64,000 nt of DNA from Euglena gracilis (taxonomy: Eukaryota > Euglenida > Euglenophyceae > Euglenales), in assembly GCA_039621445.1 (NCBI GenBank), contig CP154955.1, positions 405,995 to 469,994 on the forward strand, in the 5' to 3' direction. Both the position numbers and the translations under genes were made by a program. Shown here piece by piece: positions 19,883-31,106 of the stretch (position 1 is the first letter of the stretch; the number at the start of each line of letters is the position of its first letter). A model generated the notes under the pieces. It searched no databases. It saw only the letters and a list, made by a program, of their open reading frames with translations, and had not been told where the DNA came from.

Positions 19883-22086
19883 ATGCTGCCTGGACGCGGA
19901 CGAGGACAAGTCCCTTGGCCGCAGCCTTCTGGCGCGCCATACCAGCAGTACCCTCAGTATGCTGAGGCCCGATTCTGGGTGCCCCACATGCTGACATGGC
20001 GGTATTCGCCGCGGCTACCAGCAGCCGGACGGCATATGCTGTACCAGGTCCGTATGCCGTCCAGCAGCCGGCACCCCAGCCACCAGCGCAGCGCAGATCG
20101 CGACTGCTTCCGTATGCGGGAGAGAGATGATCTTTCGCACTACGGAGAAGTTGGAGCTGGCGATGTGTATGTGCGCACACCCCCCAACGGTGCCCTTTAT
20201 GCAAGGCCTTTGGGATGCACACTGTGCACAGCTGTTGGTGGTAGCCAACACCCCTGTGGCTCAGTGGTGTCCCTGTGGTCAGGCCCTGATGACGGGGAGA
20301 CGGTATTTCTCGTCGGCATCCTATTCCGGATTCGAGCCAGGCGAGACGATGATGGACCTGGGCGTGTATGTGCCGCCCATGCTGCAAACGCAGACGCCGG
20401 TGGGATCCCACACTGTGCATATGCGTGAGCGCACGCCCCCACCGGTAGGTGAGGCTGTGCATGTCCCACCTGGGATGAGGAGAATTTTTGCTCGCCCGCC
20501 CTCGCCGCAGCGAATGCCGCCGCGCGAGCCGCCAGCGGAGCAATTTGTCTCGCAGTACGCAACGCGCGCGTATTACCCGCGCGTCACAGGCGGGCTCCCA
20601 GCCAGACAGTCGGACGTGCCCTCGGAGGCATACGTGCAACACATTTTACGCACTGGATGCCACATGAATCACCGGTCGCCCCTGCCCCTGGCGTTTAGCC
20701 ACGGCGGCAGGTGGAGCCCATAGTGGTGGAGGATGAGCCTCCCCACCGTGTGGCAACCCCACCTCCCAGGGCACCTCTTGTCCAGACCGGGGATGTCCCG
20801 CGTCGGCAGGAGGGTCCCTACTACCACATGGCACCTCCGGCAGCCGCTTGCTCGGAATTTCCTGCAGGAGCAAGTATTCACGTCTGAAGAGCACCGGACT
20901 AGGTATTACTCCTCTCTGGCTGCCGTTCAGGGCCGTGGATACACCCCATACCATCCGTACCAACCGCAGCTGCAGTGCAGGTGGCAAACCAGGTATTACC
21001 CGGTGAGCACCCGGCAGGTATGTATTACCTGCCACCTTGAAACGTGACAGGGCTACGGAGAACCTTACTCCACAACCCAGGCGTCCCAACCCAAGGAACG
21101 CAGAAGCCGGTGTGGTAATGCAGGTGGAAGCCAGCCAGGATACCCCGGCTGGACAACCACCGGCAGACGCACAGGTGGCGATGAGCCGTCCTGTCGCCGG
21201 CATGCCACCGCCGATCCCTCCGGTATGGAAGGAGCCGCGGCCCCCTGCGTCGAAGCCAAGCCCACGCCAGGCTCCTAGCCAGCATCCAGCCAAGCCATCA
21301 CCGCGACGTGCAGCGGAACGGCCAGGTCCCTCCCCAGAGATGGAAGGGGAAGGAACCGAACCGACTCCTGCAGCACCGAGCGCCCGACCCTCTGGTATTC
21401 GCCAGACGGGAAAGGAAACAGGCCAGGCTGAAGGCAAAGGCAAAGGAGAAGGCAAAAGCGCGGCCGGCAAAGGTAAGGGTGAGGGTAAGGGTGAGGGTAA
21501 AGGTAACGGAACATGAGGTGAGGAGGAAGAAGAACCAGCAGAAGTCCTCTCGGACTTTGAGCATATGCTCAAGTTCAAGGAGGAGCTGGAGGACGAAGGC
21601 GTGCGAATGCAGCATCGATACTATGTTGCAGGAAACCGCCCCGTCACCCCTCCACAAGCAGTCATCGATGTGGTATTACGCCACATCGAGAACAGAGTCA
21701 GACAATTCCATTACGGAATTGATCTGTACGCCTTCGAAGGTGAAGGTGGCAGACCCTTGCTGGATGCCCAGCCGGGATTCTGGGAGCTCTGGTTTTGGCT
21801 GGGATACCCCTGCTAGATCTGGGGTCTCATCGGCGATTCCACTGGTCGCAGTTACCTGCACCAGTTGGGATTCCGGGACCAGCAGGTGTTGGCCCGAAGG
21901 CTGAAGTCAATCTTCGACTGTATGTACACAGTCGGCCCCCTCGGGGTGCAGTGTAAATAGTACCCAGTGCACCCCGACATCGAACGTCTAATCGAGTTGT
22001 TGTGGTGCGACAACCTGCAGGTGTGGTCTGTGAGCCATTATGGCTCCACCTTCCGCGTCCGGCGCGTTTCCCTGGCTTACCCACAG
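19883..22086 (+). pseudogene. A1 ORF3, 5' part
   Basis: Starts MLPGRGRGQVPWPQPSG, aligned with 59362 of A3, and runs with stops and indels through the Lys/Gly-rich stretch (about 21420-21510) and the conserved FELWFWLGYPC-type block (21775-21815, ending in a TAG where A3 has CAG). It is cut at CCCACAG (22086) by element B and resumes at 34005. The spacer before it (19800-19882) has lost the sequence that in A2/A3 carries the candidate splice site. Confidence 0.9.
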
Positions 22087-22563
22087 TGTTAAGGGGTCCT
22101 TAACCAACAATTTGACCTAAATTGGTCCTGGGGCTTGGAAAATCACTGAAATTCCCATTTTTGGATTTCAGTCGAATTAAAAGTTCGGAAAAGGTTCTGT
22201 GGGTAGGCCTTTGAAGCCTGAACCCGTATTTTGGCCTTTCCGGCCTTAACTGGCAAAATTTCCTGGACCAGTCGGCCGAATGTTTCCGGTCGGTAGGAAC
22301 AGAGCAAATTCCTAGTTAAGCAAAAACCCCAAATCGAACCCCCCAATTTCAAACTCAATCTCACACACAGAGTTCTTTACCTACCGAATGTACTGGAGAA
22401 CGCTACAAAAAAAATCAATTGATTTTGCTTGCATGAACCTGATTTTGATTAAAAAAAAACAATTTCAAGGTGATTGGAAAATCCCAATAGCAAAACGGCG
22501 GCCCCCTCAAAAAACAGCCAAGGCCGAAGGATCCAAGAATTTGCGAACCAAAAAGGGTTTTCA
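22087..22563 (+). repeat. Element B 5' LTR
   Basis: Begins TGTTAAGGGGTCC and ends GGGTTTTCA. It matches the 3' LTR over its length with few substitutions. It lacks a ~34-bp A-rich segment that the 3' LTR has near 33900-33935. Confidence 0.95.
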
Positions 22564-25500
22564 TGGAGGTCCTACCGGGATCCTCCGGCAAAGGCCTGGG
22601 GGAGGCTTGGCCTGTTCAAGAAGAAGAAGAACAAGAAGATCAAGAAGTTGAAGGGGTGGAGTCATCAGGCCCCCCCGAGGTGGTGCCGATTGGCCCCCTC
22701 ATGCCATCGATGGCATTACCAAATGGAGAAGATGCATTGGTGAAGTTTGAAAATCAAAAAGAAAAAGAAGTTGAAGAAACAAGAACGTTGTTCATATTGG
22801 ATGCTGCAGCTGGTGGAGGGGGGCCCCGCAATGGCCCCCCAGAGCGCGGTATCCAAGCAGCTGGAGAACCTCACCAAGCGGACACCACACACGACAACAC
22901 GCCAACCCCCCCATGCCTGCTTGTCTGCACACCCCCCGAAGAAAACCAACCCGAAAAGAACCCGAAAAGAAGTATACCCCCCGAGAATTTGAAACAGAAT
23001 CAGAATCTGCCTCTTCCACAATGACGTGGAAAAAAAATTTTCCTCATGGTTTGGGACGGGTGTGCCATAAAAAGTGCAAAGACCCCAGAAATCACTCAAG
23101 GCGAATTTTCAGTGGAAAATGAATTGCCTCGCCTTACCAGATTTACTGAAATTTTGAGGGGGGAGTTGCAAAAATAAGAAGCAAGACAATTTTTTGAGGG
23201 GATAATTACGGATTTTGAAGTCCCAGAAAATTTTTTCTTGCACAATTTTCCCCAGTTTCAAGGGGAAACGCCAAAACTTTTGGAAGCACCACAAATTTTG
23301 CAAGAAATGCCTTTGCAAAGTGGAGGGGAGGTTACGATTTGTCAGCACGCACACATATTTCAGCGATCTCAACCAAGGATCCTTGGTGGTCGTGGTGATT
23401 TCCCCCCCATGATTGACGGTGTTCAATTTTTGGCTGCCCCATTGCAAGTTTTGGAAGGGGAAACTTTTCCTGCTCTCATGGAAAATCCACAATCCCGTGG
23501 GTTGGAGAGGTGTGGAGTCCCCCCAAAGAATGAATTTTCACCGCTTCCCCCACAAGAAACGGGCGGGGGGGATGATCATTCTCGACTTTTGGAAAGTGGG
23601 ACACCCATGAATGAGAGCCCCCCGGCTGAAAATTCACAGTCCCCCCCGAAGCAATGGAGGATGGGGGGGATGCGGGGGGGATCCTTGGGATGGATATTGG
23701 GAAAGAATTGAAGAATGACTTAATTTTCTTGAGGGAAGACAAGAAACCGTTTCAGGAATGTTAAATAAACACGTGGGGTTGGTCAAGAATGAATGAAAAC
23801 TTTATGAAAAGTTTTTTGACCAAATTTTTGGGAGTATTCAAAACTTTGAGGAACAAATGAAAGTGGTTATAGGACAAATTGCCGCAATGGAGGTGGACAT
23901 TGACGAAAAAATGCGGGTGGAATCACCAGAAAAGAAAATGGAGTTTGCCCCCCGCATTCAAAACTTGGAAAGCTCACCTGAGCACCAAGATCAGATTTTG
24001 GCACAAATTCACCAACAATTTTCTCGTGATGAAAATGAGAAACGGCAAGAACTTTTTGGAGTGAAACGACAAGTTTTGAGTTTGGGAAACGCAAGTCAAA
24101 AGGCCTTTGGTTTCATTTTGTCCAGGGCTGAAGATTTTCAGAAAGGCGTTTCCGCTGACATTTTTGGACTTCAGCAAAAAATTGCGCAGTTGGAAAATCA
24201 GGGTGTGAATGAACGGGGTTTCGCCCAGGGTTTTGGAGTGGGGGGACAATGTGGACAAGCCTCCCCCCCCCTCCCAAGCCATGAATTTGGATGGTCCGTG
24301 GGGGCAAAAGCCAAACACACCACCAATGGGGAGGGAGACCCTCAACCCCGGCACCGCCGCTCTCGCGGTGTCCGGTGGCCCTTTTCCCCCCACCGCTGTG
24401 GTGGCGCTGTGGGAGGCCCCAACAGGATCGGAAAGGTCAACAACGACGGCAACCCCAAGCACCAGCTATGGGTTGGGTTTTGGCTTTTTGGGAAGGATGG
24501 AACTTCGACCACCCAAGCAGGCGGAGACCGATACCCTCTCAATCCCCTCTCGAGAGGTGAGTGGGTTGGTTTTCGAAAAATTTCAAAACATCCTCCCCGT
24601 CGATCCCTACTCGGGCAACCTATGCCCAGACGTAGGGGGAGCGGCTTTTTCGGGCAACGGTGTTGGGGTGGCGGTCTTGCCCAAAGAGGAGGAGCACCAT
24701 AAGGTGGTCTCTACCCCCTGTTGGCAAAGATACACACTGCACGTTCCCGTGACCCAACCACCATCAGTTTCTCCCCCCCTCGCTCAGAATTCGGTTTCCC
24801 ACGGTCCCGCACAAGTGGGTCCCCCCGGTGTTAAAGCACCCTCCGGAAAGGATGTACCCCATTCATGTGCCTCCCCCACCATCAACGTGTTGGGCTTTCC
24901 CGTCGAATCAACCCAAAAAGGTCCGACCGTTGTTGCTCCGGTACACATTTTACCCATTGGGGTTGGGGCGGGGATGGGGGGCGGAGGAGGCACCAATTTT
25001 GGAAACCGAAATCCAATTTTTGTTGGATCCTCCTTGAGTGCCACGGTTGCAAAAGAGGCAAAACTCAAAAAATTTTCTGGCCACGCCGAAGACTGGCCTC
25101 ATTTTCGCTTTCGTTGGAAAGAATATGTGCAAAGACTTTCTAGAGGTCCAACCGACGACCAAGACCTGTTTTCACTTTTGATTTCCTCCGTAAATGAAAC
25201 CGATGGAGACCGTTTGAGGCTCCTAAGGGGGACGGGAATGATCACAAATTTTCAACAAGCTTACGATTTGTTTCCAAAAGAAAATTCCAGTGGGGCAGGA
25301 AACTTTGCAAGACAAAAAATTTGAAGCAATTCGCCTCAAGTACAAAAACGACCTAACTAGGGAGGATTGGAAACGTTTTGAGACAGATTTTCTCATGTTG
25401 AGAAATTTTGCAAAAGATGTGACCGACGCCGACGCGTATCGGGTTCTAAGACGGGAAATTCCCAAATTTTACAACGAGAAAATTGTCAGGGAACAAGAAC

Positions 25501-26256
25501 GGGGAAGTGATTTTTTTAACGTGGTGGAGCTAAGAAATTTGCCCCTGGTGGATCCCCACCAAGTGCAAATAATTTTGGTGAGGGCGCTGGAGGGAGCCAC
25601 GCAAAATTTTGTATCCGTGGTGTTTTTGGGGACGCATTTTGAGGTGACGGTGGGGTCGGCAAGGGAGAAAAATTTGCTTCTTTCACTCAATGGACGAAAT
25701 TTGTCAAACGGACAAAAATTGCAAGTTTCCCCAAAAGAATTTCAACTACCCCCCACGGAAATCATGGGAATGATGCACAAATGGCTCACGCAAAAGGAGC
25801 AAGCCGTTGAATTTAAGCGGCGTGGTTCCCCCCGGAACGGAATCAAACCCCCCAATGGATGAGGGTGACAGAAGTTTCCACGGGAACGGAAAATGAGAAC
25901 TTTTCTCAAAATTCTCAAACGAGAAAGGAGGAGGGGACACATCAAAAATTTCGAATCCCCCCGTTACCATTCAAAACGTGGAAGAAGCGCCACTCCCTAC
26001 CCCCACCCCCACAACAAAAAGCAATGAAGGTGTAATCAGAGCACCGTGTGAACGTTGTGGTAAGAAGGGGCACATTGCCGCTAAGTGTTGGGCAAAATTG
26101 CCGGATGCAAATCAAGGCCCCCCCGCACGAAATTTTGGGCCCCAAGCCCAAGGGGGGGGAGGACGCGGCAAGGGGGGTGGTAAAGGCATTTTTGGAGGAA
26201 AAGGTTGGCAGAATTTCAAGGGCCAAGGAAAGGGTGGTGGCAAAGGAGGAAAATGA
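22563..26256 (+). pseudogene. gag: Element B gag
   Basis: An acidic, Pro-rich N-terminal frame (22563-23024, continuing in the same frame at 23238-23711) is followed by a coiled-coil-like piece (23857-24250) and a Pro/Gly-rich linker (24209-25000). A Gag-type block follows (FSGHAEDWPHFRFRWKEYV, 25066-25120), then 25290-25862, and a basic Gly/Lys tail with one knuckle CERCGKKGHIAAKC (26047-26088). At least four frame changes interrupt it. The layout (coiled coil, linker, capsid-like, CCHC) parallels family A although the sequences differ. Confidence 0.85.
22564..22583 (+). promoter_or_regulatory. Element B primer-binding site (tRNA-Gln-like)
   Basis: TGGAGGTCCTACCGGGATCC abuts the LTR. Its complement has the form of a tRNA 3' half: T-stem, a 7-base acceptor TAGGACC, discriminator T, CCA. 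That resembles tRNA-Gln as I remember it; the exact tRNA is not proven. The LTR-PBS joint also forms an ATG (22563). Confidence 0.65.
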
Positions 26257-26349
26257 AAAGGGGCCAAGGGTGGGTCCCCCTCGTGTTATGGGGGCCGGGA
26301 GTGCCTAAGGGGCGGCACTCCTGGCCAAGTGCCCCCCACGCAAATTTGT

Positions 26350-26960
26350 TGCAGAAAAATGTTGCGCTACCGTCAAACATTTCCATGGAAAAAGTCAAAC
26401 AATTTTTGTCATCCAAGAAGCAAAAGGCTTTGGACTTACCTTCGGGAACAAAATCTGTGGCAAAAACGCATGAAAAATGCGGGTTAGAGGTTTTGACACT
26501 AGATGTCAACCCTTGTGCAAAGCCCCACATTTTGGACGACATTTTGACATGGCCTTTGGAACAATTTCTCAAAAAGGGGGACGTGGAGTTGATTTTCGCA
26601 TCCGTGCCTTGTACGGAATATAGCCAAAGTCTCACCACACGTGAAAGGAATTTGGAGTATGCCGATTCTCTTGCAAAAAGGACACTTTCCATCATCAAGT
26701 TTTTTTCTAACCCCTCCAATGGTACATTGAAAATCCCCGAAACGGCCTTTTGAAGGCCCGTGAATTTATGGAAGGGCTGAATGTTTTGGATGTTGATTAT
26801 GGCCAATTTAGCCCTTGGGGCTCCAAAAAGCCCACCCGTATTTGGGGAACGGTGGAGGGGTTGCAAAACCGTTTGTGTCCGGGTTCTTGGTGTGAGTTCA
26901 CCATCCCCGGTACCAAAAGACACATTCACCGTTTGGGTGGAAACAATTATGGAGTGACTC
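26350..26960 (+). pseudogene. Cytosine-C5 DNA methyltransferase-like domain in element B
   Basis: The frame 26205-26753 contains KALDLPSGTKSVAK (26424 on, AdoMet-binding motif I, with Pro where Phe is usual), GLEVLTLDVNP (motif II) and FASVPCTEYSQS (26601 on, motif IV with the catalytic Pro-Cys). After a one-base frame change near 26700 the next frame reads WYIENPRNGLLK (26720 on, motif VI Glu-Asn), then FSPWGSKKPTRIWG (near 26810-26850). Motif order and spacing fit the short, phage-like C5 methyltransferases. It would transfer a methyl group from S-adenosylmethionine to cytosine in DNA. It lies between the Gag knuckle and the protease, probably part of the polyprotein. The frameshift makes this copy dead. 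Retrotransposon-borne cytosine methyltransferases have been reported in some algae and protists. Confidence 0.8.
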
Positions 26961-27772
26961 TAAACCAAAAATATCGAGTCCCTGAAATTTTGGTCAAACT
27001 TTTGGTGCAAGGGAAACGTTTGGAGGAGAGGCATATTCCAAAGGGGGAGGGTTCGGTGTTAACCCCCCAGGGTACCCCCTCACTAACGACCAATGACCGA
27101 CCAGATTTGTACACGCACGGAAAAGAAATTGTTTTGGACCCTAAGCAACTTAAAACGGTGAAAGTTTCAGAATTGGGTCAATTAACCAAAACATCAGGTC
27201 GAACGCAATTGGTGATGGCGGTTCATGTTGCGGCATCCGATGGTTCACACAAACATTTGAAGGCTTTGGCTGACACGGGTGCTCAAACAAATTTGGTGAG
27301 GTTGGGACTTTTTGAAAAATTGATGGTCCCCGCAAAAGAACCTTTGAGGTTGGTCACCGTGAAAGGCGATTCCCTACGAGGTGGGGAGCATGAGTTGGAG
27401 CTAAAATTGAAAATTTTGGCTCAAAAAAAGGGGACTACGGAAAGTACTCCCCTGGAAATTTGTGGAATTTTCCACGAGGCAGAAATTCACGTTGACCTGA
27501 TTTTGGGGTTTCCATGGATGTGGAAAAATAAATTCGGAGTGTTGCCCCACGAAAATGGACTTTTTGCCGACAACGACGGAGTGCGGTACATACGGAGTTG
27601 GCCTTTGAAGGAAATTGACGTTGCTCATTTTTTGATTGAAGAGGAACCTGAGGTCAGGGTTGAAACGGATATCATAGACACTACCCCCCGGTTCAAAAGC
27701 GAAAGATTTTCCCAGAAAAATTCACGAAAGGTGAAAAAAGAGGGATTTGTGCAAAATTATTCCCCTGTTTGA
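26961..27772 (+). pseudogene. pol: Element B protease
   Basis: Continues the frame of the methyltransferase C-terminus without a stop. ALADTGAQTNLVRLGLF (DTG at 27272-27280) is the aspartic-protease active site and DLILGFPWM (about 27497) the C-terminal hydrophobic motif. It is the only intact-looking domain of B here. Fusion in one frame to the upstream methyltransferase remnant shows that the latter is built into the polyprotein, not a chance neighbour. Confidence 0.85.
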
Positions 27773-29228
27773 AGAAAGGGAAGAAAAATGGGTTCAACGG
27801 CCTATCGACAAAATTTTTCAGCTTGCCGATTTTTCCCAAGGCACAAAATCCGACTTCTTTGATTCACAACCCGAAATTTCAGTTGGGCAAGTTTGGGAGG
27901 TGGAAAAATTTCAGTTTCACGTTCAAAGTTTTGTTGGAGAGAAAAACGAGGAACTAAGTGAGGAGGAATTAATGGAGGTGTGTGAACGGTTAAGGGAATC
28001 GGTTAAAGGTGGAACTAACGAAATAGGGATAATTTCCACTCACTCGGAGCCGAGTGAGTGCGGTGGGTTCCAACCTTTGGTCGATGAGTTGCGCCAAAAG
28101 GTTTTTGAGGATTACAAAGATTTGGTTTTTGGGGATGAGGTGAAGCCCAACCCCCCCGTGAGAGGACCGCATTGTGAGGCCCGTATTTTTTTTGAAGCCG
28201 GGCGCTCAACCAAAAAAGCAAAGACCAATGCAACTCATGGGTGAAAGGTTGGATGCAATGAAAGCAATAACCACGGAATGGTTAAGGCAAGGTAAGGTGG
28301 AGCCTTGTGAGGGTTCATGGGGTATGCCCTCGTTTCCCGTGAAAACAGCGCATGTACCCCCCACAGCCCCCTTACACAAAAAATGGGGGGGGGTTAATTC
28401 CCGTTACAAGAATTCCCAATGCATGGATGATGCACACCCTTTACCCCGGGTGGAGGAGCCTTTGATCCGCCAAGGCTAAAAACAAATTTTTTAAACAATC
28501 GATTTGGGGGATGCTGTTCATCAAATCCCCCTCCACCCTGATTCAAGGCAAATTACTGCCACCTACACCCCCCAAGGAACGGTGCAATGGAAGGTGGTTG
28601 TAATGGGTTGGAAAAACGGTGTGCAATATTGTCAAAGGAATTTGGAAGCGACACTTGCCCCCACACGAGAAATCGCCGATGGCTATATCGACGATATTCT
28701 CATTGGTACCCCCCAAGAAAATTTGGGTACGGAACAACTTTTGAAAAGGCACAATTCTGAAATTCGCACCATTTTGGACTTGCTCCGTGAAAAATAATGG
28801 GTATCCAGATTTTCGAAGCGCAAATTTTTCCAAAAGGAGGTTGAGTTTTTGGGCTATATTTTGAAAGACGGCCTAAGGAAACCTTCCCCCGGCAAATTGT
28901 TGGCCGAGGAAAAATGGGAGCTACCCCAAACAATTACCGGTCTTCGTGCATTTTGTGGTTTTGCCAACCATTATTATTCCTACATTGAAAAATTTTCTGA
29001 GTTGGCAGCCCCCCTCCAAGACAAACTTCGGGTTGGTCGTGCGGAGGGCAAGGCCGGTTCCAAAGTCCCGGTTAAGTGGGACGATGAAAGTAGGAAATCT
29101 TTTGAGGAAACAAAAAAGGCGTTGGTTAAGGGGTTGTCGTTGCAAGTTGTCGACCCCGACCGACCTTTTATTTTGAAGGTGGATGCATCGGGTAGGTCCA
29201 TTGGTGCGGTGTTGGAACAACTTCCCGT
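27747..29228 (+). pseudogene. pol: Element B reverse transcriptase and start of RNase H
   Basis: 27747-28244 covers the PR-RT linker and the RT N-terminus. A frame change leads to MGERLDAMKAITTEWLRQGK and MPSFPVK (28238-28340). 28504-28797 holds motif A (DLGDAVHQIPLHPDS) and GYIDDILIG (motif C, near 28681). 28849-29228 gives the thumb/connection and the first RNase H strand FILKVDASGRSIGAVLEQL. Stops near 28477-28500 and 28796 interrupt it. Confidence 0.9.
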
Positions 29229-30429
29229 AGGTGAGGTGGAAGGAAGGAAAGGAAGTTAAGGAAGGAAAAAGCAATGGGGAGGGCGGGGCAGACCCACTGG
29301 ATAACGGCGCGCGTGCAAGTATGGTATGGATGCCGGCGGAGGACCACCTCCTGCCCGCACTGAGGGCATTTCCTGAAAAAGTTTCAAAACCCACACCCGG
29401 GCCCAGGACTGCCGGGGGGGGGTCCGGCCCCAGACCCACCCATCCCCCTCCCCCCCCGGGGGGTCTTCCAACTTAAAAAGAAGCCTGGTTGATTTGCTGA
29501 GCATCCACCGGCAACTGGCTCAAGAAGGTAAAGACGGCAGCAGTTGGGGAAGAAAATCTTGGAAATTGATTAATGGATACCTCTCCAGTCAACAAAGGAG
29601 TGATCTTTCAAAATGAGGAGGTGGCATAACAAAGGGGAGTGGGAAGGGGTGCACAAAAGCACGTTTAAACGCAACTTCAAAGTGCGAATTTCGTTACAAA
29701 ACAATCTGTATGCTCTGCGGACTCCCTGATGCCAAAAAAAAAACCAACGTTCCGTCTATTTCACTGAAAAGAATTTTGCACCATTTTGTGAACCATTCAA
29801 TGACTGACCGGAACTCATTGCACCAATCAGTCCAAATAAAATGCGGTCAGGGAGAAAGCGCAACAAGGTAACTCAATATTTGCAATTCAAAGATGCAAAA
29901 AATGCAAAGTTAAAAAAACAACACGAATGTATATAATTTCGCTGAGGTTCTCCCCAGGATGTATCGGGAAGTAAAATTTCACGTCTGTCAAGACCTTTTG
30001 ATTTTCCAACACAGTAGACGTTTTGAACAACAACCCGCACTTTATGAGCAGAAGAACGCCTTGCACGCTATTTCAAAAAAAAATCCGAAAAAAATCAAAA
30101 GAAAAATAACCCCCCCCCAATACAAACCCCCCCAAATAAAAAACCCCCCCTGAGGACCTTGAAATCCTGCCCAAATATAAACCCCCCCCTCCGGCGCGAA
30201 GCCCCGGAATGAAAAACCTTCGACAAAATCTCTCCCGAAATTTTGATTTTTGGCAGATTCGGCAGCAATTTTTACCAAAAACGTGTGAAAATTGCTCTTT
30301 TCCCCGAAAACTACACTACACACGCGTTGGGGGGGTTTGGGGGGGTGGGGGGGGGGTGTGGGGGGTTTTGGGGGGGTGGGGGGGGGTGTGGGGGGGTGGG
30401 GGTAAATGTCTAGTGCAGGAGCCAGTTTT
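29229..30429. other. ~1.2-kb insert of unknown origin in RNase H of element B
   Basis: RNase H is continuous protein on both sides (AVLEQL before, VAFMSRKLTPSQEK after), so this segment is foreign. It has three parts: a GC-rich section with C/G runs (29270-29475); a mixed section (29480-30090) with a weak Cys-containing plus-strand reading but stops; and a 30110-30410 section framed by C-runs and long G/T-runs. I could not find a clear target duplication or terminal repeat. Confidence 0.6.
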
Positions 30430-31094
30430 TGCAATACCTCTTTTGGACCCCCAAGGGTGGGCGTATTGAAGGGAAAACGGTTCCCGTGGCATTCATGTCA
30501 CGGAAACTGACCCCTTCCCAAGAAAAAACCTGGGATATTCGTGATAAGGAGGCATACGCGGTCGTATGCGCCCTTCAAAAATGGGCAGGGTGGATAGGCC
30601 TACAACCGGTCCTCGTTTTGAGAGACCACAAGGCCCTTGAGTCTTGGGTCACCAAAACTCTTGCGGACCCGGCGGGACCGTCAAGCCGAAGGGCACGGTG
30701 GCACCAAAAACTCAGCACATTTTTGCTAAACGTAGCGTATGTACCCGGTAAGCAACACCTACCCGCAGATTGTATGACAAGGTGGGCTTACCCCGCATCA
30801 CAAAGTTTTGCGGATGTTTCATGGCATGGGTCGGAGGAGGACGAAAGAAAAATGGCTGAAATTTTGGAAAACGAGAAAAAAATGGAAAGAGCTTGCATGG
30901 TTGTTCGCTTGCACAAAAACGGTGAAGTTGTTTATTTTTATTTTTCAAGGCAGATTTCGGTGTTGGAAAAAATGATCTCCCCTGTGGATGTCACGGGCAA
31001 TGAAGTGGAGGAAAGGGGGGAGACGGAAAACTTTCCCAGGCAGCATTTTCCCCTTGATAGCCAAGAAAATCAAGGGGGGGAGGACGAAAATTAG
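30430..31094 (+). pseudogene. pol: Element B RNase H (rest) and start of integrase
   Basis: Reads VAFMSRKL, then WDIRDKEAYAVVCALQKW (RNase H glutamate) and VLVLRDHKALESW, where Arg-Asp replaces the usual Thr-Asp. The YVPGKQHLPADCMTRW end follows. The last ~80 codons are an acidic spacer before integrase. Confidence 0.85.
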
Positions 31095-31106
31095 TCCAGG
31101 GAACCT

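Noticed and set aside
20646-21578. Long minus-strand open frame (310 codons) opposite A1 ORF3
   Set aside because: Antisense shadow of the GC-rich ORF3; similar shadows occur opposite A2 and A3 and share no independent conservation.
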